Assembly: GCF_963675165.1 (NCBI RefSeq) | Contig: NC_087393.1 | Span: 1-64,000, forward strand | Length of the DNA stretch: 64,000 nt | Direction: 5' to 3' | Source: Halichondria panicea | Lineage: Eukaryota > Porifera > Demospongiae > Suberitida > Halichondriidae | Part shown: positions 36,601 through 47,188 of the stretch, piece after piece | How positions within the stretch are numbered: position 1 is the stretch's first letter | Layout: each line of letters starts with the position of its first letter | The notes under the pieces: generated by a model | What the model was told of the DNA's origin: nothing | The model's database searches: none | What the model saw: the letters and a program-made list of their open reading frames with translations, nothing else | Made by a program: the position numbers and the translations under genes

Positions 36601-38826
36601 TCCTCCCACGCTATCAGGAGAGGACACCACCTTTAACCTCTGACCTCACTCTCTCCATACGAGTCACTAAGAGACGCAGGAAGATTGCTGTAGACAAGAC
36701 TGCTTATCCACAACACAGCACAAACTTGCATTCTGACCTATGGGTACATACGTATCGACCTTTGACCTGTGATGAGGTGTGTGGTAATGCCGAGAGCTGC
36801 TCTTACCTCTACCAATGGTTGACTAACCATGTCCAGTGCTGTAGGGATGACTATGAGGAAGATCCAACCAATGCATTGCTATTATATGGACCACCTGGTT
36901 CTGGCAAGACTGCTGCAGTCTATGCTGTAGCATCACAACTGGGCATTAGAGTAAGCCCCTCACACCTTCACAAACACCCACACACCCTCACAGGTTCACG
37001 AGGTCAATTGCTCTTCTCTGAGGGACAAAGGAAATCTTTTATCTGTTCTCAAAGAAGCAACTCTATCTCATCAAGTGGTCGGTATTTCCATAGCAACATC
37101 TTCTGTGATTCTGATAGAAGAAGTAAGGCTAAAGTTTATAGCGTAGTGTTGACCTTTGAACTCCCAGGCTGACGTGGTGTTCCCTGCAGACAGAGGATTC
37201 TGGTCCACTATTGAAGATCTATTGCACACAACCAAAAGACCCTTCATTCTGACTGCTCACGGTGAGTAGTACATCGGTACATGATGCATGGTGACACCTT
37301 CCCTACAGACGAATGGTTGCCACTAGACACACCTTACACTAGCATCACCTTCACAAGACCACCAAAGGTAAGCGCTCCCACACCCATCCACTCCACACAC
37401 ATCCGCCCACGCACATGTGTAGGAGGAGCTCTCAGTTCATTTGCAAGCGCTGGCTCTTTGTCACAACGTAAACCTCTCGTCAGAAGCAGCCAATCAGATT
37501 GCAGAATCTCTAAATTGTGATATCCGACGAGCATTCAATTATCTGCAACTATGGCTTTGTTGGTCTCCTAGCAACCTGCCGATGTTGCCTAGTAACAGTT
37601 TCATACCGCCCCCTCAATATGACACCGCGTGTGATGTGGATATACTAAGTCCTCACGCTCGTGTGCGTGGGTGGTGGTGTGTCACTCCTATGGATTCCCT
37701 GTGTGATGACGTTAGGGAGGCACGAACTTGTGAGGGTGTGGAGAGTGTGTGGGCGGATCTAACAACACGAACCAGCTATCCCTCACACTCAAGGTATGTG
37801 TGTAGTGTGTAGGTGTGTGTGTGTGTGTGCGTGCCTGCACTGATGACACACTGACAGGGTTGTGTGGAATGAGTGGGCAGAGAGAGTGTCTCAATGCCTC
37901 CCACACCACCGAGTCCTCTCACGAGTTGCCATGGTTACTGATGTTCTACCCTTGATCAGAGTCATATGCAATACAGAGCTGCAAAGAAAGACAACAAATA
38001 CAAAAAGAAGGTGAATGGCACTGTGGCAGGCATTGTTTTGATAGCTAAAGTTGTGAGCCCTTAGGTACCGTATTCACCCGAATTACCGGGACACAAAAAA
38101 ATACTTACAGCTTGCAGTGTCCCTTGGAATAGAGCAAGAAAAATTACGTTAAAGTCGAAGTGTCCCTTGTGTTAGGGTGTCCCATAGTAATTAGAACGAA
38201 TATTTCCCCATTTAAGGTACGTACACGGCCTCGATTCCAGGCCGAGGCTAGCTCTGCAGCTAAAATGTCTTTCGTGCAGTTTAGAAGCTGTGTACGCGGG
38301 TTCCATGTCTACAAAGGTGTCTTCAACCGGCAGTGACATATTACGGTGCCAGAGAGTAGAATCCAGAGAGTTCTAAGAGTTTTGAGTCTCTATCGAGCTA
38401 ACATGCTCTTTATCGTTCTAATTAGATCGGGACGTCTAAAAATATTTACATTTCCTGTTGTTCCTTAATATAGAGTGAAAAAAATTACGTAAGTCCGAAG
38501 TGTCCCTAGAATAGAGTGTCCCGGTAATTCGGGTGAATACGGTAACGTTGATTCAATGTCAAACTTTTCAAATGATGTGCAAATTTTGTCATGGCCTTGG
38601 ATCATGGACTGTAGATACTCCATATATGGTGTGGCCAAATTGTGTTAGGAATGTTCAAAACAAAGCACTCTTTAATTGATAGCTATAGTTCTACAATAAA
38701 TTATTGCGATTCAGATAATAAATATTATTGGTGTTAATGTTTTCTCTGCCCCCCAGGTTCACCCACTACCTCAAGCAGACTGACATCGTGAAGTCTGATC
38801 TGATGAAACCCCCCCAACTATCATGA
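33677..38826 (+). CDS. ATAD5: ATAD5/Elg1-like clamp-unloader AAA+ protein, compact
   Basis: ATAD5-RFC unloads PCNA after replication. Exons: start ATG 33677 (either ATG|gtagcg or read-through), 33722-34045, 36579-36950, 36994-37122, 37168-37261, 37309-37367, 37423-37793, 37858-38010, 38757-38826; all in phase, about 525 aa versus about 1840 in human. AAA+ core: VHTYRPLTCDEVCGN, Walker A LLYGPPGSGKTAAVYAVAS, VHEVNCSSLRDKG, SVLKEATLSHQV, Walker B ILIEEADVVF, and TTKRPFILTAHDEW. KEATLSHQV and the LIEE/ADVVF form point to ATAD5 rather than RFC1. The N-terminus LQDGLITAFFKPLVKR resembles a PCNA-binding PIP motif with imperfect spacing. The second intron (34046-36578) uses a GC donor (CAA|GCAAGT) and is filled with fold-back repeats. 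Confidence 0.85.
34090..35520. repeat. Intronic palindromic (fold-back) repeat family, several copies
   Basis: Repeated blocks of about 350 bp. Each has an arm with TCTAAGCTTTCAGAAAATCA and AAGTTATGGCAGCTGAAAGA and an opposite arm TCTTTCAACAGCCATAACTT ... TTTTCTGAAAGCT that is its imperfect reverse complement, joined by ATTGATTAAACGGAGG. At least four successive blocks occur here. Relatives lie in the RPTOR intron (50780-51560) and, partly, in BFAR (about 25010-25210), downstream of the mariner-like element (38550-38650) and in MAP2K (about 41540-41610). No ORF. Confidence 0.85.
35523..35633. mobile_element. Small fold-back element (111 bp)
   Basis: Arms of about 40 bp: GTTATTGACTGGTTGACTAG ... 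and its near-complement ending CTAGGCAACCAGTCAACAAC, with a 27-bp GC-richer loop. Looks like a MITE or solo hairpin; family and target duplication not established. Confidence 0.6.
36392..36524. mobile_element. Small fold-back element (133 bp)
   Basis: Arms of about 50 bp: TTAGACACTGTTTAGGAAGT ... CATGATTTAGAAG and CTTCTAAATCATG ... CTTCCTAAACAGTGTCTAA, around a loop with GGGCT/AGCCC. Ends TTAGACAC/GTGTCTAA are perfect inverted repeats. Probable MITE in the ATAD5 intron. Confidence 0.65.
38066..38544. mobile_element. Mariner-like non-autonomous element (MITE)
   Basis: Perfect 29-bp terminal inverted repeats: TACCGTATTCACCCGAATTA + CCGGGACAC at 38066, and the exact reverse complement ending GGTGAATACGGTA at 38544. 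If the outer TA is the target duplication the element is CCGTATTC...GAATACGG, the usual Tc1/mariner arrangement. The interior (GTGTCCCTTGGAATAGAGC and similar) carries degenerate copies of the end sequence but no transposase. Inserted in the last ATAD5 intron. Confidence 0.85.
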
Positions 38827-38978
38827 CATGACATATATTATATTATATACTATTTCAGTTTCACTTTTATTGAATTGTTGTGCTTTTGACATGTACATGA
38901 TGCCACATTATAATGTTCCGTTAGTTAGATTAAACTCGGATTATCTGCTAGGGGGTGTGTGTGCTGATCATTAAAATA

Positions 38979-40317
38979 ATGGCTGCTGGAGAGATCTCGA
39001 TACGCACGGACAAGGGGACGTACATAGGAGGGGACACTATCTACGGGTAAGCTCTATAGTGAGCAGTGCTTATTAGTATACTTCCCCTCCTATAGATCAG
39101 TGTATGTGTGTCTTCCTGAGCCTACCCCTTGTCGATGTCTGAGGCTGCAGATAAGAGGATATGAAATCAGTGAATATGACTACCAATATGTTGAGGTGTC
39201 AGGAGAGGACACATTCACACCACGTGTGGGACAACGTAAGGCAAAGAAAGATCTAGTGAGAGCAGACGTCAAGTTAGCTGAGAATCAAGGTACCCTATTG
39301 TAGCAGTGCTGGTGTGTGTGATGACCAGTGTATGTACAGGAGGTCTGTCTGCTGGCTGTTACGCTTATCCATTCCAGTATCAACTGCCTCACAACCTACC
39401 AGGTAGGCACATTAGGGGGGGTGCTCTATAGTTGACCTTTGACCTGCCACCCTGAAGGTGTGTTCCACTGCCGTCATGAAGACCAAGACTCTGGGCGTGT
39501 GTGGGAGGCTGTCATCAAATATTCCATTGGAGCTTTCATTGACAACTCTGGCTTCCCTCTAGAGCCTCGACTAGCAGTAAGTCCCACTCCCACACCACAC
39601 ATATGCCCACACACGCCCACACAGGGGGAGACTCCGCTGGTTGTGTTGGAGGGCCCAGAATGTCAGAGTAGTACTACTAGTCAACCTGACACACAAACTG
39701 CCTCTGGTTCAGTTAGAACCTTCTTCTGTATTCATCGAGGGGACATTCTCCTCAGCTCAACGTAAGCTACCGCCCACACACTCACTCTCACACTGTACCA
39801 CACACTCACTCGTATACCACCCACACACTCACTCTCACTGTGTACCACCCCCTCCCCACACACTCACTGACTTGTGTGTAGGATTGATAAAACTGTGTAT
39901 CAACCACACCAGTCAATAGCTATATCTGTGAATATCAATAATCAAGCTGCAGTAGATGTACTGGGTGCTACAGTCAAGGTTAGTGTCACCATGCAACAGA
40001 ATTATGCTGTATGTATTGTGTGCAGTTGATTCGAGTGATTAAGTTGCTTGGAGTGGACAAGAGTAGAGGAGAGGAAGAGTTGGATGCTCACACTGTATTG
40101 GACACTATAGTGGAAACATGTCCAGAGACTTGTTCTAAGAACAATACTAGAGTATGGTAAGCATTGTGTGTGTGTGTGTGTGCTTACATGTGCTACCAGT
40201 AAGGTAACGCTGCACTTGGACCAGCTGAACAGTGAGAGATGTGCAATCACAGCTCCTTCAACATCAGGTTCCCTAGTCAAGGTGATCACACACCCACAAC
40301 CCACACACACACACACA

Positions 40318-40375
<58 letters not shown>

Positions 40376-40724
40376 GTACCTATGTGGTTGATGTGGATGT
40401 CCATGTACCCTGGGCCCCAGATATTGAAGTGAGGCAGCCCCTACTCATTACCCCAGCTCCCAACCATGTGGTCAGTCTTTTAGCCCCCCCCCCCCCCCAC
40501 CCCCTACACTGATACCCCCCTTCTGTATTATAGTGGGAGAGGTGGTCTCCTCCTGACTGGGTGCAAGACTGTCAGACTGTTGATGTTACAGGAATGCTCT
40601 CTGTCCCACCGGATATACTCAGTAAGCCTGTACTGTGTGTGTGTGTGGTGTGTTATTGACCTCTGACCTCTGTACAGCCTCGCAGTCCTTCTCAGGGATA
40701 CCAGGATTCCAACCACTCATTTAA
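38979..40724 (+). CDS. Arrestin-domain (alpha-arrestin-like) protein
   Basis: Cytosolic trafficking adaptor family. Exons: 38979-39046, 39096-39289, 39340-39402, 39458-39576, 39625-39761, 39882-39978, 40026-40156, 40200-40281, 40375-40470, 40534-40621, 40678-40724; phase consistent, about 373 aa. N-domain: ISIRTDKGTYIGGDTIYGSV, CLRLQIRGYEISEY, YPFQYQLPHNLPGVF, VIKYSIGAFID. C-domain: GDILLSSTIDKTVYQPHQSI, then VNINNQAAVDVLGATVKLIR and VVDVDVHVPWAPDIEVRQPL. No PPxY motif is visible, unlike ARRDC proteins that recruit NEDD4 ligases. It is not VPS26 by motif. Exon 5 must start at 39625, since the alternative AG at 39658 breaks the next junction. Confidence 0.85.
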
Positions 40725-41060
40725 AGACCCCCCACTTGACCCTTTACCCCCCCACCCCCACCCAGTATTTGGACTGTAACTTATTTTTTATTTTTTATGA
40801 CATTTTTTATTCGTACATGTAGATCTATATAGTAATTTGTTTGAACTTATGGATTGCAGTGCACTTGCAACTGAAAGCAACTACAATGGTCTTTATCAAC
40901 CATCGTTATTTTAGAGACAGTGCGGCCTGGGATCAAGCAATTTTACACATGAAGGGAAATCCCCTTGCCACAAGCTGAGATAGGGTATTCCCCTTCACTT
41001 TGCTATCGCTGTCTGACGTCATCAATAATCGTACATCAACACAAAGCTAGCTTTACGACC
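40725..41060. other. Arrestin / MAP2K intergenic interval
   Basis: T-rich 3' flank, then GTGCGGCCTGGGATCAAGC at about 40920 (one arm of a palindromic motif seen at 49215-49260) and AAAGCTAGCTTTACG just upstream of the next start codon. Confidence 0.5.
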
Positions 41061-42797
41061 ATGCCTACCAGTAAGTCAGTCACTGTGTCTGTGTGTGTGT
41101 CTGTATGCCTTATTCTGTTATAGGGAAGCTAGCTCTGAAAGGCGCAGGTCTCAAAGTAGACATAGAGCCAACACCACAGCCTCAACAAGTGGACATAGTG
41201 TGAGTGTGCCCCCCCCCCCCCCCCCCTATGTGTACCCCCCCATGTGTGCCCCCTTACATCACCCCCTTCCCTGTACAGTCCTGCTGGTGTGGGGGACAAG
41301 GCAATCCTGACTATAGGATCAGAGGTGTGTACTCTGTTAGATCCTGGTACGTGGTGTGTGTTCAGCTTTCTCTCTACTGTAGACATTTGAGTGTGCGGCT
41401 GAGGACCTTGTTGACCTTTGTGAACTCGGACGTGGTGCTTATGGAGTGGTCAATAAAACACAGCACAGACTCACAGGCACCATCATGGCAGTCAAGGTGA
41501 CCCACACCACTGCACTACCTCTGTCTGTGCTAGTAGTCATTTGGTAGCTATCTTTGAGGGCCCATAGTTTGTGTTCAGATTGTCCAATTTTAATAGCTTT
41601 CAGAGTTACATTTTTAATGGTGTGCTTAGATTCACATGCCTGTACTGATTGTGTGCAGAGGATACGCGCGACAGTGGACACTGAGGAGAGGAAGAGATTG
41701 TTGATGGATCTCAATGTGTCCATGATGGCCAAGAGTTGTCCCTACACTGTCACCTTCTATGGAGCTCTCTTCAGAGAGGTACGCCCACACACTACACACA
41801 CTCTCACACCTCACACAACACACAGGGAGATGTGCTCATATGTATGGAGCTCATGGACAAGTCTCTACGTCAGCTGTATGATCTGGTGTATGGCACACTC
41901 CACTCTTCCATACCTGAGCCTGTCATTGGGATTATAGCATTGTCTGTGAGTGTTGTGCACACGCTACCTCATCACATGACTTAATGTTGTTATGGTTATA
42001 TGCAGGTCATGAAGGCGCTGCATTTCCTTAAGTTCCAACTCCAAGTCATGCACAGAGGTATATCCCGCCCCCACACACTCACACTGCATGTACCTGCCCC
42101 CCCCCACACACACACACACACACACCCCTCCAGATGTGAAACCCTCCAACATTCTTATCAACCGAGGTGGTGAAATCAAACTCTGTGATTTTGGTATAGC
42201 TGGTGATCTTGTCAACTCGTTCTGTGTCACTCAGATTGGCTGCAAACCATACCTAGCCGTGAGTAAATGCCCCTCCCCTTATTGTCACGCCCCCTATTGT
42301 CACGCCCCCTATATGCAGCCTGAGAGGATCAATCCACCACAAGACAGCAAGGACACACCTGCCAAATATGATGAAAGATCCGATGTGTGGAGCTTTGGCA
42401 TCACAATGGTAAGGAGGTAATGTACTGTTGACCTTTATTTGACCTCTTGAATCCCAGTATGAGCTAGCACTGGGAAAGTTCCCCTATCCACAAAGTATCT
42501 GGAAGAATCCATTTGATCAGCTCAAGTGTGTGGTACATGGTGATCCCCCTCAAGTCCCCTCTGATGCCCCCTTCTCTGATGAGCTCAAGGATTTCGTCCG
42601 ACAATGGTAGGGGAGTGTGGTTCTGATCATCTACTCACTCTTTATTTCCTTCATGTAGTTTAAGCAAGAAAGTCAGCGATCGTCCCAAGTACTCCAAATT
42701 AGTGGAACACCCACTCATTCTGAAAGCTGAGAACATTGACTTTGATATAGGACAGTGGTACAGAGATTTGTGTGACAGTGTACAAACTCAAGAATAG
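41061..42797 (+). CDS. MAP2K6: MAP kinase kinase 3/6 (p38 activator)
   Basis: Dual-specificity kinase that phosphorylates the TGY loop of p38. Exons: 41061-41070 (10 nt), 41124-41199, 41279-41324, 41383-41496, 41659-41778, 41826-41945, 42006-42057, 42134-42258, 42319-42408, 42458-42606, 42659-42797; in phase, 346 aa (human MKK6 334). Glycine loop LGRGAYGVV, lysine in IMAVKRIRATV, MDKSLRQLY, catalytic VMHRDVKPSNILIN, DFG in LCDFGIAGDLVNS, activation-loop Ser and Thr in NSFCVTQIGCKPYLAPE, and YDERSDVWSFGITM. MAVKRIRATV and LLMDLNVSM are typical of MKK3/6 rather than MKK4 or MKK7. One gene appears to represent both vertebrate paralogues. The N-terminus (GLKVDIEPTPQPQQ) is a possible p38 docking region but I cannot confirm it. 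Confidence 0.95.
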
Positions 42798-42932
42798 CTA
42801 GAGAATCATTTTTATTTGTGCCACTTCTTATTATTAGAATAACAATTTAGTATGTAGTGAAAAACATTATATGTTGTATACAAAAATTACAAAATTAAAT
42901 AGCTTAGAAATTAAATACACAGAGTAACGTGT

Positions 42933-43193
42933 TCACATAAAGGACATGGATTTGTTGAGTTTGCTGGGGACTTGTGTTGAGGTCATTAGCTCCACTTGCC
43001 TATCACTCTCATCGTCTCTGTAAGGGGCGTGGTTTGGTGATCACATGACACTACCCACACACAATCATGCACTCACTGTGTCTTCTCAAAATGTAGTGTC
43101 CAGAGAAGTTTGTCTCTTTTCTCTACCAATTCCACGAGCTCAGAAATCATTGCCTCCTCTTCCAACCTCTCCACCGCACTCTTAAGGGAATCT

Positions 43194-43235
<42 letters not shown>

Positions 43236-43731
43236 CACATAACACACACACACAGTCAAAAGCTGGCCAAATAAGACCATAATTGAATTCCCTAAATGCT
43301 TTCCTGGGTAGCTCCCTCAGGTATAGTACACATTATTGTTTAGATAGCAGCACATTGTTCTAGGGGCTATCAACACTCACCAGGTTTGGCTAGTCTTGTT
43401 CTTATCTCAATATCAAGAGCTTCGTGTTGTTCCACTAGCTCCAAGTCCTTGAGCTCATACACCAAGTCAGACTCGGTACGTACTAGCATGCTCTTATCAT
43501 TCACCAATCCAAACCACTCCTCCATCAATGTGTCATCAGCCTCCTCCTACAAGGGTCAGAGTACAATCACACCACCATATAATAATTGCACTCTGACCTC
43601 TTTCTGGCGTAGTTGCTGCTCTAGTACCACACCCCTTTCCTCTAGCCTTTCCTGCTCTCTCTCAACATGATCCAACTCTCTCTTGAGTGTGGCCACCCGT
43701 CGTTTACGCTTCTCAACCAGCAGCTCCCCAC

Positions 43732-43774
<43 letters not shown>

Positions 43775-43782
43775 GTGTTAAC

Positions 43783-43818
<36 letters not shown>

Positions 43819-43826
43819 GTGTTAAC

Positions 43827-43912
<86 letters not shown>

Positions 43913-46060
43913 GTTGACTCACCTCTGACTTGCTCCGGCTGACCTCTGTGGGGGGGATTTACTGGGCGTGGGGGAGCTGGTCTTTTGGGCTTGATAGAAC
44001 CTCGTTTTACAGGGACATCTTCATCCTTCTTCTTCCTTGGCGGCTTCACTGGAACAACAGACTCTCCGGACCCAACAAGTGCTGTCTTCTTCACTGGATC
44101 AACTGCTGTTTTCTTCACTGGATCAACTGCTGTTTTCTTCACTGGATCAACTGCTGCTGTTTTCTTCACTGGATCAACTGCTGTCTTCTTCACTGGATCA
44201 ACTGCTGTCTTCTTCACTGGATCAACTGCTGTCTTCTTCACTGGATCAACTGCTGTTTTCTTCACTGGATCAACTGCTGTTTTCTTCACTGGATCAACTG
44301 CTGTCTTCTTCACTGGATCAATTGTTTGTGGTGTTTTAGCACCAATCACTTTGGGTACAGTTTTGGTAGGAGTGATGCTAGCAGTTGGCCTAACCTCTGG
44401 GATACTAGCTGCTGTGACAGTTGGTTTAACTTCATGAATCTTTCTTGTAGTTACAATTGTTTGGATTGGTTTTGTTAGAGCTTCAGAGTCAGTCTTGCTA
44501 GTACTGGTAACTGGTGGTTGAGGTCTGGCTGGGAGGTTGGTAACGTTGGTAACGGGGGAAGGAGGTTTCGTTGGAATAGTGTTTCTTTGTATCTTAGCCA
44601 CCACCGTTTGTTTGGGGGGCACTACACTGACAGTAGCTTGTTTGGGGGGCAACACACTGGCCGTAGCTTGTTTGGGGGGCAACACACTGGCCGTAGCTTG
44701 TTTGGGGGGCACCACACTGGCCGTAGCTTGTTTGGGGGGCACCACACTGGCCGTAGCTTGTTTGGGGGGCACCACACTGGCCGTAGCTTGTTTGGGGGGC
44801 ACCACACTGGCCGTAGCTTGTTTGGGGGGCACCACACTGACAGTAGCTTGTTTGGGGGGCACCACACTGGTCGTAGCTTCTTTGGGGGGCACCACACTGG
44901 CCGTAGTTGCTTCTCTCTGTTGTTTATTAGTAGCCAGTGTCTTTAGTAGCGATGGTAGACCAGCTCTCACTTCACTAGGTATGCTCTTATCATCAGGCTG
45001 CTTTGGTGGGATCTCAGTCGATGCCTCAGGTTTAGTTTTGAATTTCTTGGACCTTTTTGGTTTGATGGGCGCGTCATTGCTTGGGGACAATCCTCGCTCT
45101 GCCATTGTACGTTTAATAGTAGCTTGACGATTAGCTTCACGATAATGTTGCTGACAGTAGAATTTGTTAGTTTCGGTATGAAGCTCATAACTGCCTGGTT
45201 TTAGTGCTACTAAACATGTGCTGCACTTGAAGCATGATCTATGGAACACTCTGTTCTCCACTCCCAGTCTCTCTAACAAGAACACTCTCTCCCCACACAC
45301 TTCACACTCTTCTTTACCCATCGTCCCACGCTTCAGTGTTCCTCCCTCACTCTCATTCGCCTTGTTGAACTTGGACTTGCGGCCCTTATGAACAGCAGTA
45401 GACGCCACTGGTTTAGTTGGACTTGTCTTTACCAGTGGGGGTGGATTGATTTGGCTCGAAGGATGAGTCTTGAATGGTGTGTTTTCTTTGTCTTTGAGGG
45501 ATGGACTGGACATTGCTTTTTTAATTGGTTCAACTTTCGATCGTTTTGGAGATGGAGCAGTTTCGTTAGTTGTGGCAGTTTTAACCCCTTGAGAGCCAGC
45601 CTTCGCTGGAGTCTTGTCCTTGAAGTAGTTGTAGTACAAGGATAGGTAGGTTGCAATGCTGAGTTTGTCAGGTACAGCCAGGGAGACCATGTCCTCTGCA
45701 TCCAACAGTGCAGGAATATCCAGCTCACTCTCAGCCACTGAGAAAGCCTGCAACAAGGTGTGTATCATATCCACAGCTAGCTACTGTGTTATAGTGTCTT
45801 TACCAGTTGATTGTTGTCCAGTACATTCTCCTTACGCAGCTCGTCATAGGGACTGTAGTGGATCATAGTAAGTGAGTGTGTGTGTATGTGCTAGGAGGCA
45901 TCCCTCACATGAGCTCTGGATGATAGCGGTGGATGATGGCACAGAATGCTAGACCACTCTTGAAGGCTGTAGTCATGTTAGTCACCTCCACATCGCGATA
46001 GCCTTGCGTGACATGCTTGGCCCACTCCTGCAGTCCCCTCAGTCCAGTCTTGCGGGCCAT
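42933..46060 (-). CDS. MICALL1: MICAL-like protein (CH, LIM, bMERB)
   Basis: Endosome-associated Rab effector scaffold. Seven exons: 45909-46060, 45804-45852, 43923-45747, 43598-43731, 43381-43546, 43077-43191, 42933-43017; in phase, about 841 aa. CH domain (KTGLRGLQEWAKHVTQGYRD, FKSGLAFCAIIHRYHPEL, DKLSIATYLSLYYNYFK) at about 1-110; LIM domain (CEVCGERVFLLERLGVENRV, FHRSCFKCSTCL, FYCQQHYRE) at about 215-270; proline/lysine-rich middle; C-terminal bMERB coiled coil (RVATLKRELDHVEREQERLE, LMEEWFGLVNDKSMLVRTES, LVYELKDLELVEQ). It lacks the flavin monooxygenase of true MICALs. The middle carries two coding arrays: ten VVPPKQATAS-type repeats (30 bp) and ten VDPVKKTA repeats (24 bp). Single orthologue of vertebrate MICALL1/MICALL2, so the symbol is approximate. 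Confidence 0.93.
43737..43910. repeat. Intronic (CA)n arrays in the MICAL-like gene
   Basis: Three CA tracts separated by GGGTGTTAACAGTA spacers, the last about 80 bp long. They fill the intron between the large exon and the first bMERB exon. Two identical spacers indicate duplication of tract plus spacer. Confidence 0.95.
44085..44330 (-). repeat. Coding 24-bp repeat, ten VDPVKKTA units
   Basis: Ten near-identical copies encoding (V/I)DPVKKTA within the MICAL-like central region; one copy has an extra alanine codon, so the array expands in whole codons. Lysine-rich and probably disordered. Confidence 0.95.
44602..44910 (-). repeat. Coding 30-bp repeat, ten PPKQATASVV units
   Basis: Ten PPK-containing copies in the MICAL-like protein, differing at A/V, T/A and V/L positions. 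The DNA unit has GGGGGGCACCACACTGGCC on the plus strand. Repeats could present multivalent PPK motifs to SH3-type partners; that is inference. Confidence 0.95.
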
Positions 46061-46237
46061 AGCTGTGTAGTTACAGAGGATACAGTAGATTAACTTAACG
46101 GCATCTAGCTAGCTAGCTAGCTAGCTTGCCTTTATAATGAATTTTAGTGGAGCAATAAATGGGCGTGACGAGAGGGCAAAGGTCATGCCTCATCTTGTGG
46201 GCATTAATTAGAGTCGGAAACAGTACAATTATACATC
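46061..46237. promoter_or_regulatory. Shared MICALL/SNRPC head-to-head promoter region
   Basis: 177 bp between starts. Contains a 20-bp (AGCT)n run at about 46108, GGGCGTGACG at about 46162 and GGCAAAGGTCATG (nuclear-receptor half-site-like) at about 46177. Confidence 0.6.
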
Positions 46238-46763
46238 ATGCCTAAGTGAGTTACTCGATCCATGCTGTATAATGTGTTTACATTATTCTTGCACTTGCAG
46301 GTATTTCTGCGACTACTGTGACACTCATCTCACTCATGACTCGGTAAGTTTTAACATTCTTGTGTATTGTAATTATATCTTCTGTAGCCTTCTGTACGCA
46401 AGACACACAACTCTGGGCGTAAGCACAAGGACTCAGTGAAGCTCTACTATATGAACTGGCTAGAACAAGAGGCACAAAACATGATGGACTCAGGTAGTAG
46501 CTGTGTTAGCGATTAATGCTGATGACAGTATCTATACAGGTGGATTGATGCGCCCTGGCTTCCCTCCTGGTGGTATGCTCCCTCATCCTGGTATGATCCC
46601 TCCTCCTGGAATGTTTGCCCCACCAATGCCTGGAGGTGAGTAGGAGTGAACTGATGGTGTGTGTTAGTATTGTGCTGTAGGTATGCTTCCCCCTCCTCCC
46701 ATGATGACTGGTCCTCCCATGGCCATGATGCCTCCTCCTACCATTCCTCCTCAACAACAATAA
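46238..46763 (+). CDS. SNRPC: U1 small nuclear ribonucleoprotein C
   Basis: U1-C stabilises base pairing of U1 snRNA with the 5' splice site. Exons: 46238-46245, 46301-46343, 46388-46493, 46540-46635, 46681-46763; 111 aa, shorter than the 159 of human because the Pro/Met tail is trimmed. The U1-type zinc finger reads [17 protein letters not shown] then [20 protein letters not shown], with C-x2-C and two histidines. Tail rich in PGM, PPPM and PPQQQ. The stop codon TAA lies inside AATAAA (46759-46764). Confidence 0.97.
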
Positions 46764-46864
46764 ACTATTAACTTCCTAGCTTATCAAATTACAGTAGTCT
46801 TTTTGTGTATAATTACAATGTAGTTAATTTCTAAATAAAGCGCACCGCATGTTACTAAGCAACG

Positions 46865-47160
46865 ATGAGTGCTACTGAATCTTCTATTAGTTTGCTTCCT
46901 TCGTATGTGAGGATAATGAGGACATGTCCACCTTCCAAGCAATGGACACTAGTTAAAGAAACAAACATGGAGACAAGAGAACCTTGTGAGATCTGGAGGT
47001 CAGGGGTCAATCACCAGCTACTCAATATGAAGCAACAACTGGTAGGATTGAATGAATGATACACACAGTGACAATTATTGTCTCTCTACAGGCTACAACA
47101 AAACACACTATACGAAGAATTGACGAAAGCATTGCACAAGAAAATAGCAAAAATTCTTGA
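46865..47160 (+). CDS. Small hypothetical protein, 81 aa
   Basis: Two exons, 46865-47041 and 47092-47160, joined in phase by a canonical GT-AG intron of 50 bp. The product begins MSATESSISLLPSYVRIMRT, contains SKQWTLVKETNMETREPCEI, and ends in a helix RRIDESIAQENSKNS. No signal peptide or membrane segment. It has two ATG-proximal AATAAA-like motifs only upstream (SNRPC 3' end) and lies 101 bp after SNRPC and 28 bp before the end of DCTN5, so it fills the gap between them. Family not recognised. Its reality rests on the clean splice and the tight spacing. Confidence 0.6.
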
Positions 47161-47188
47161 GGTGGATATAATTACCAACGATGTATTA

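Noticed and set aside
39659-39761. Alternative arrestin exon starting at CCCAG|AATGTC
   Set aside because: Keeps the incoming phase but breaks the next junction; the exon from 39625 restores TIDKTVYQPHQ.
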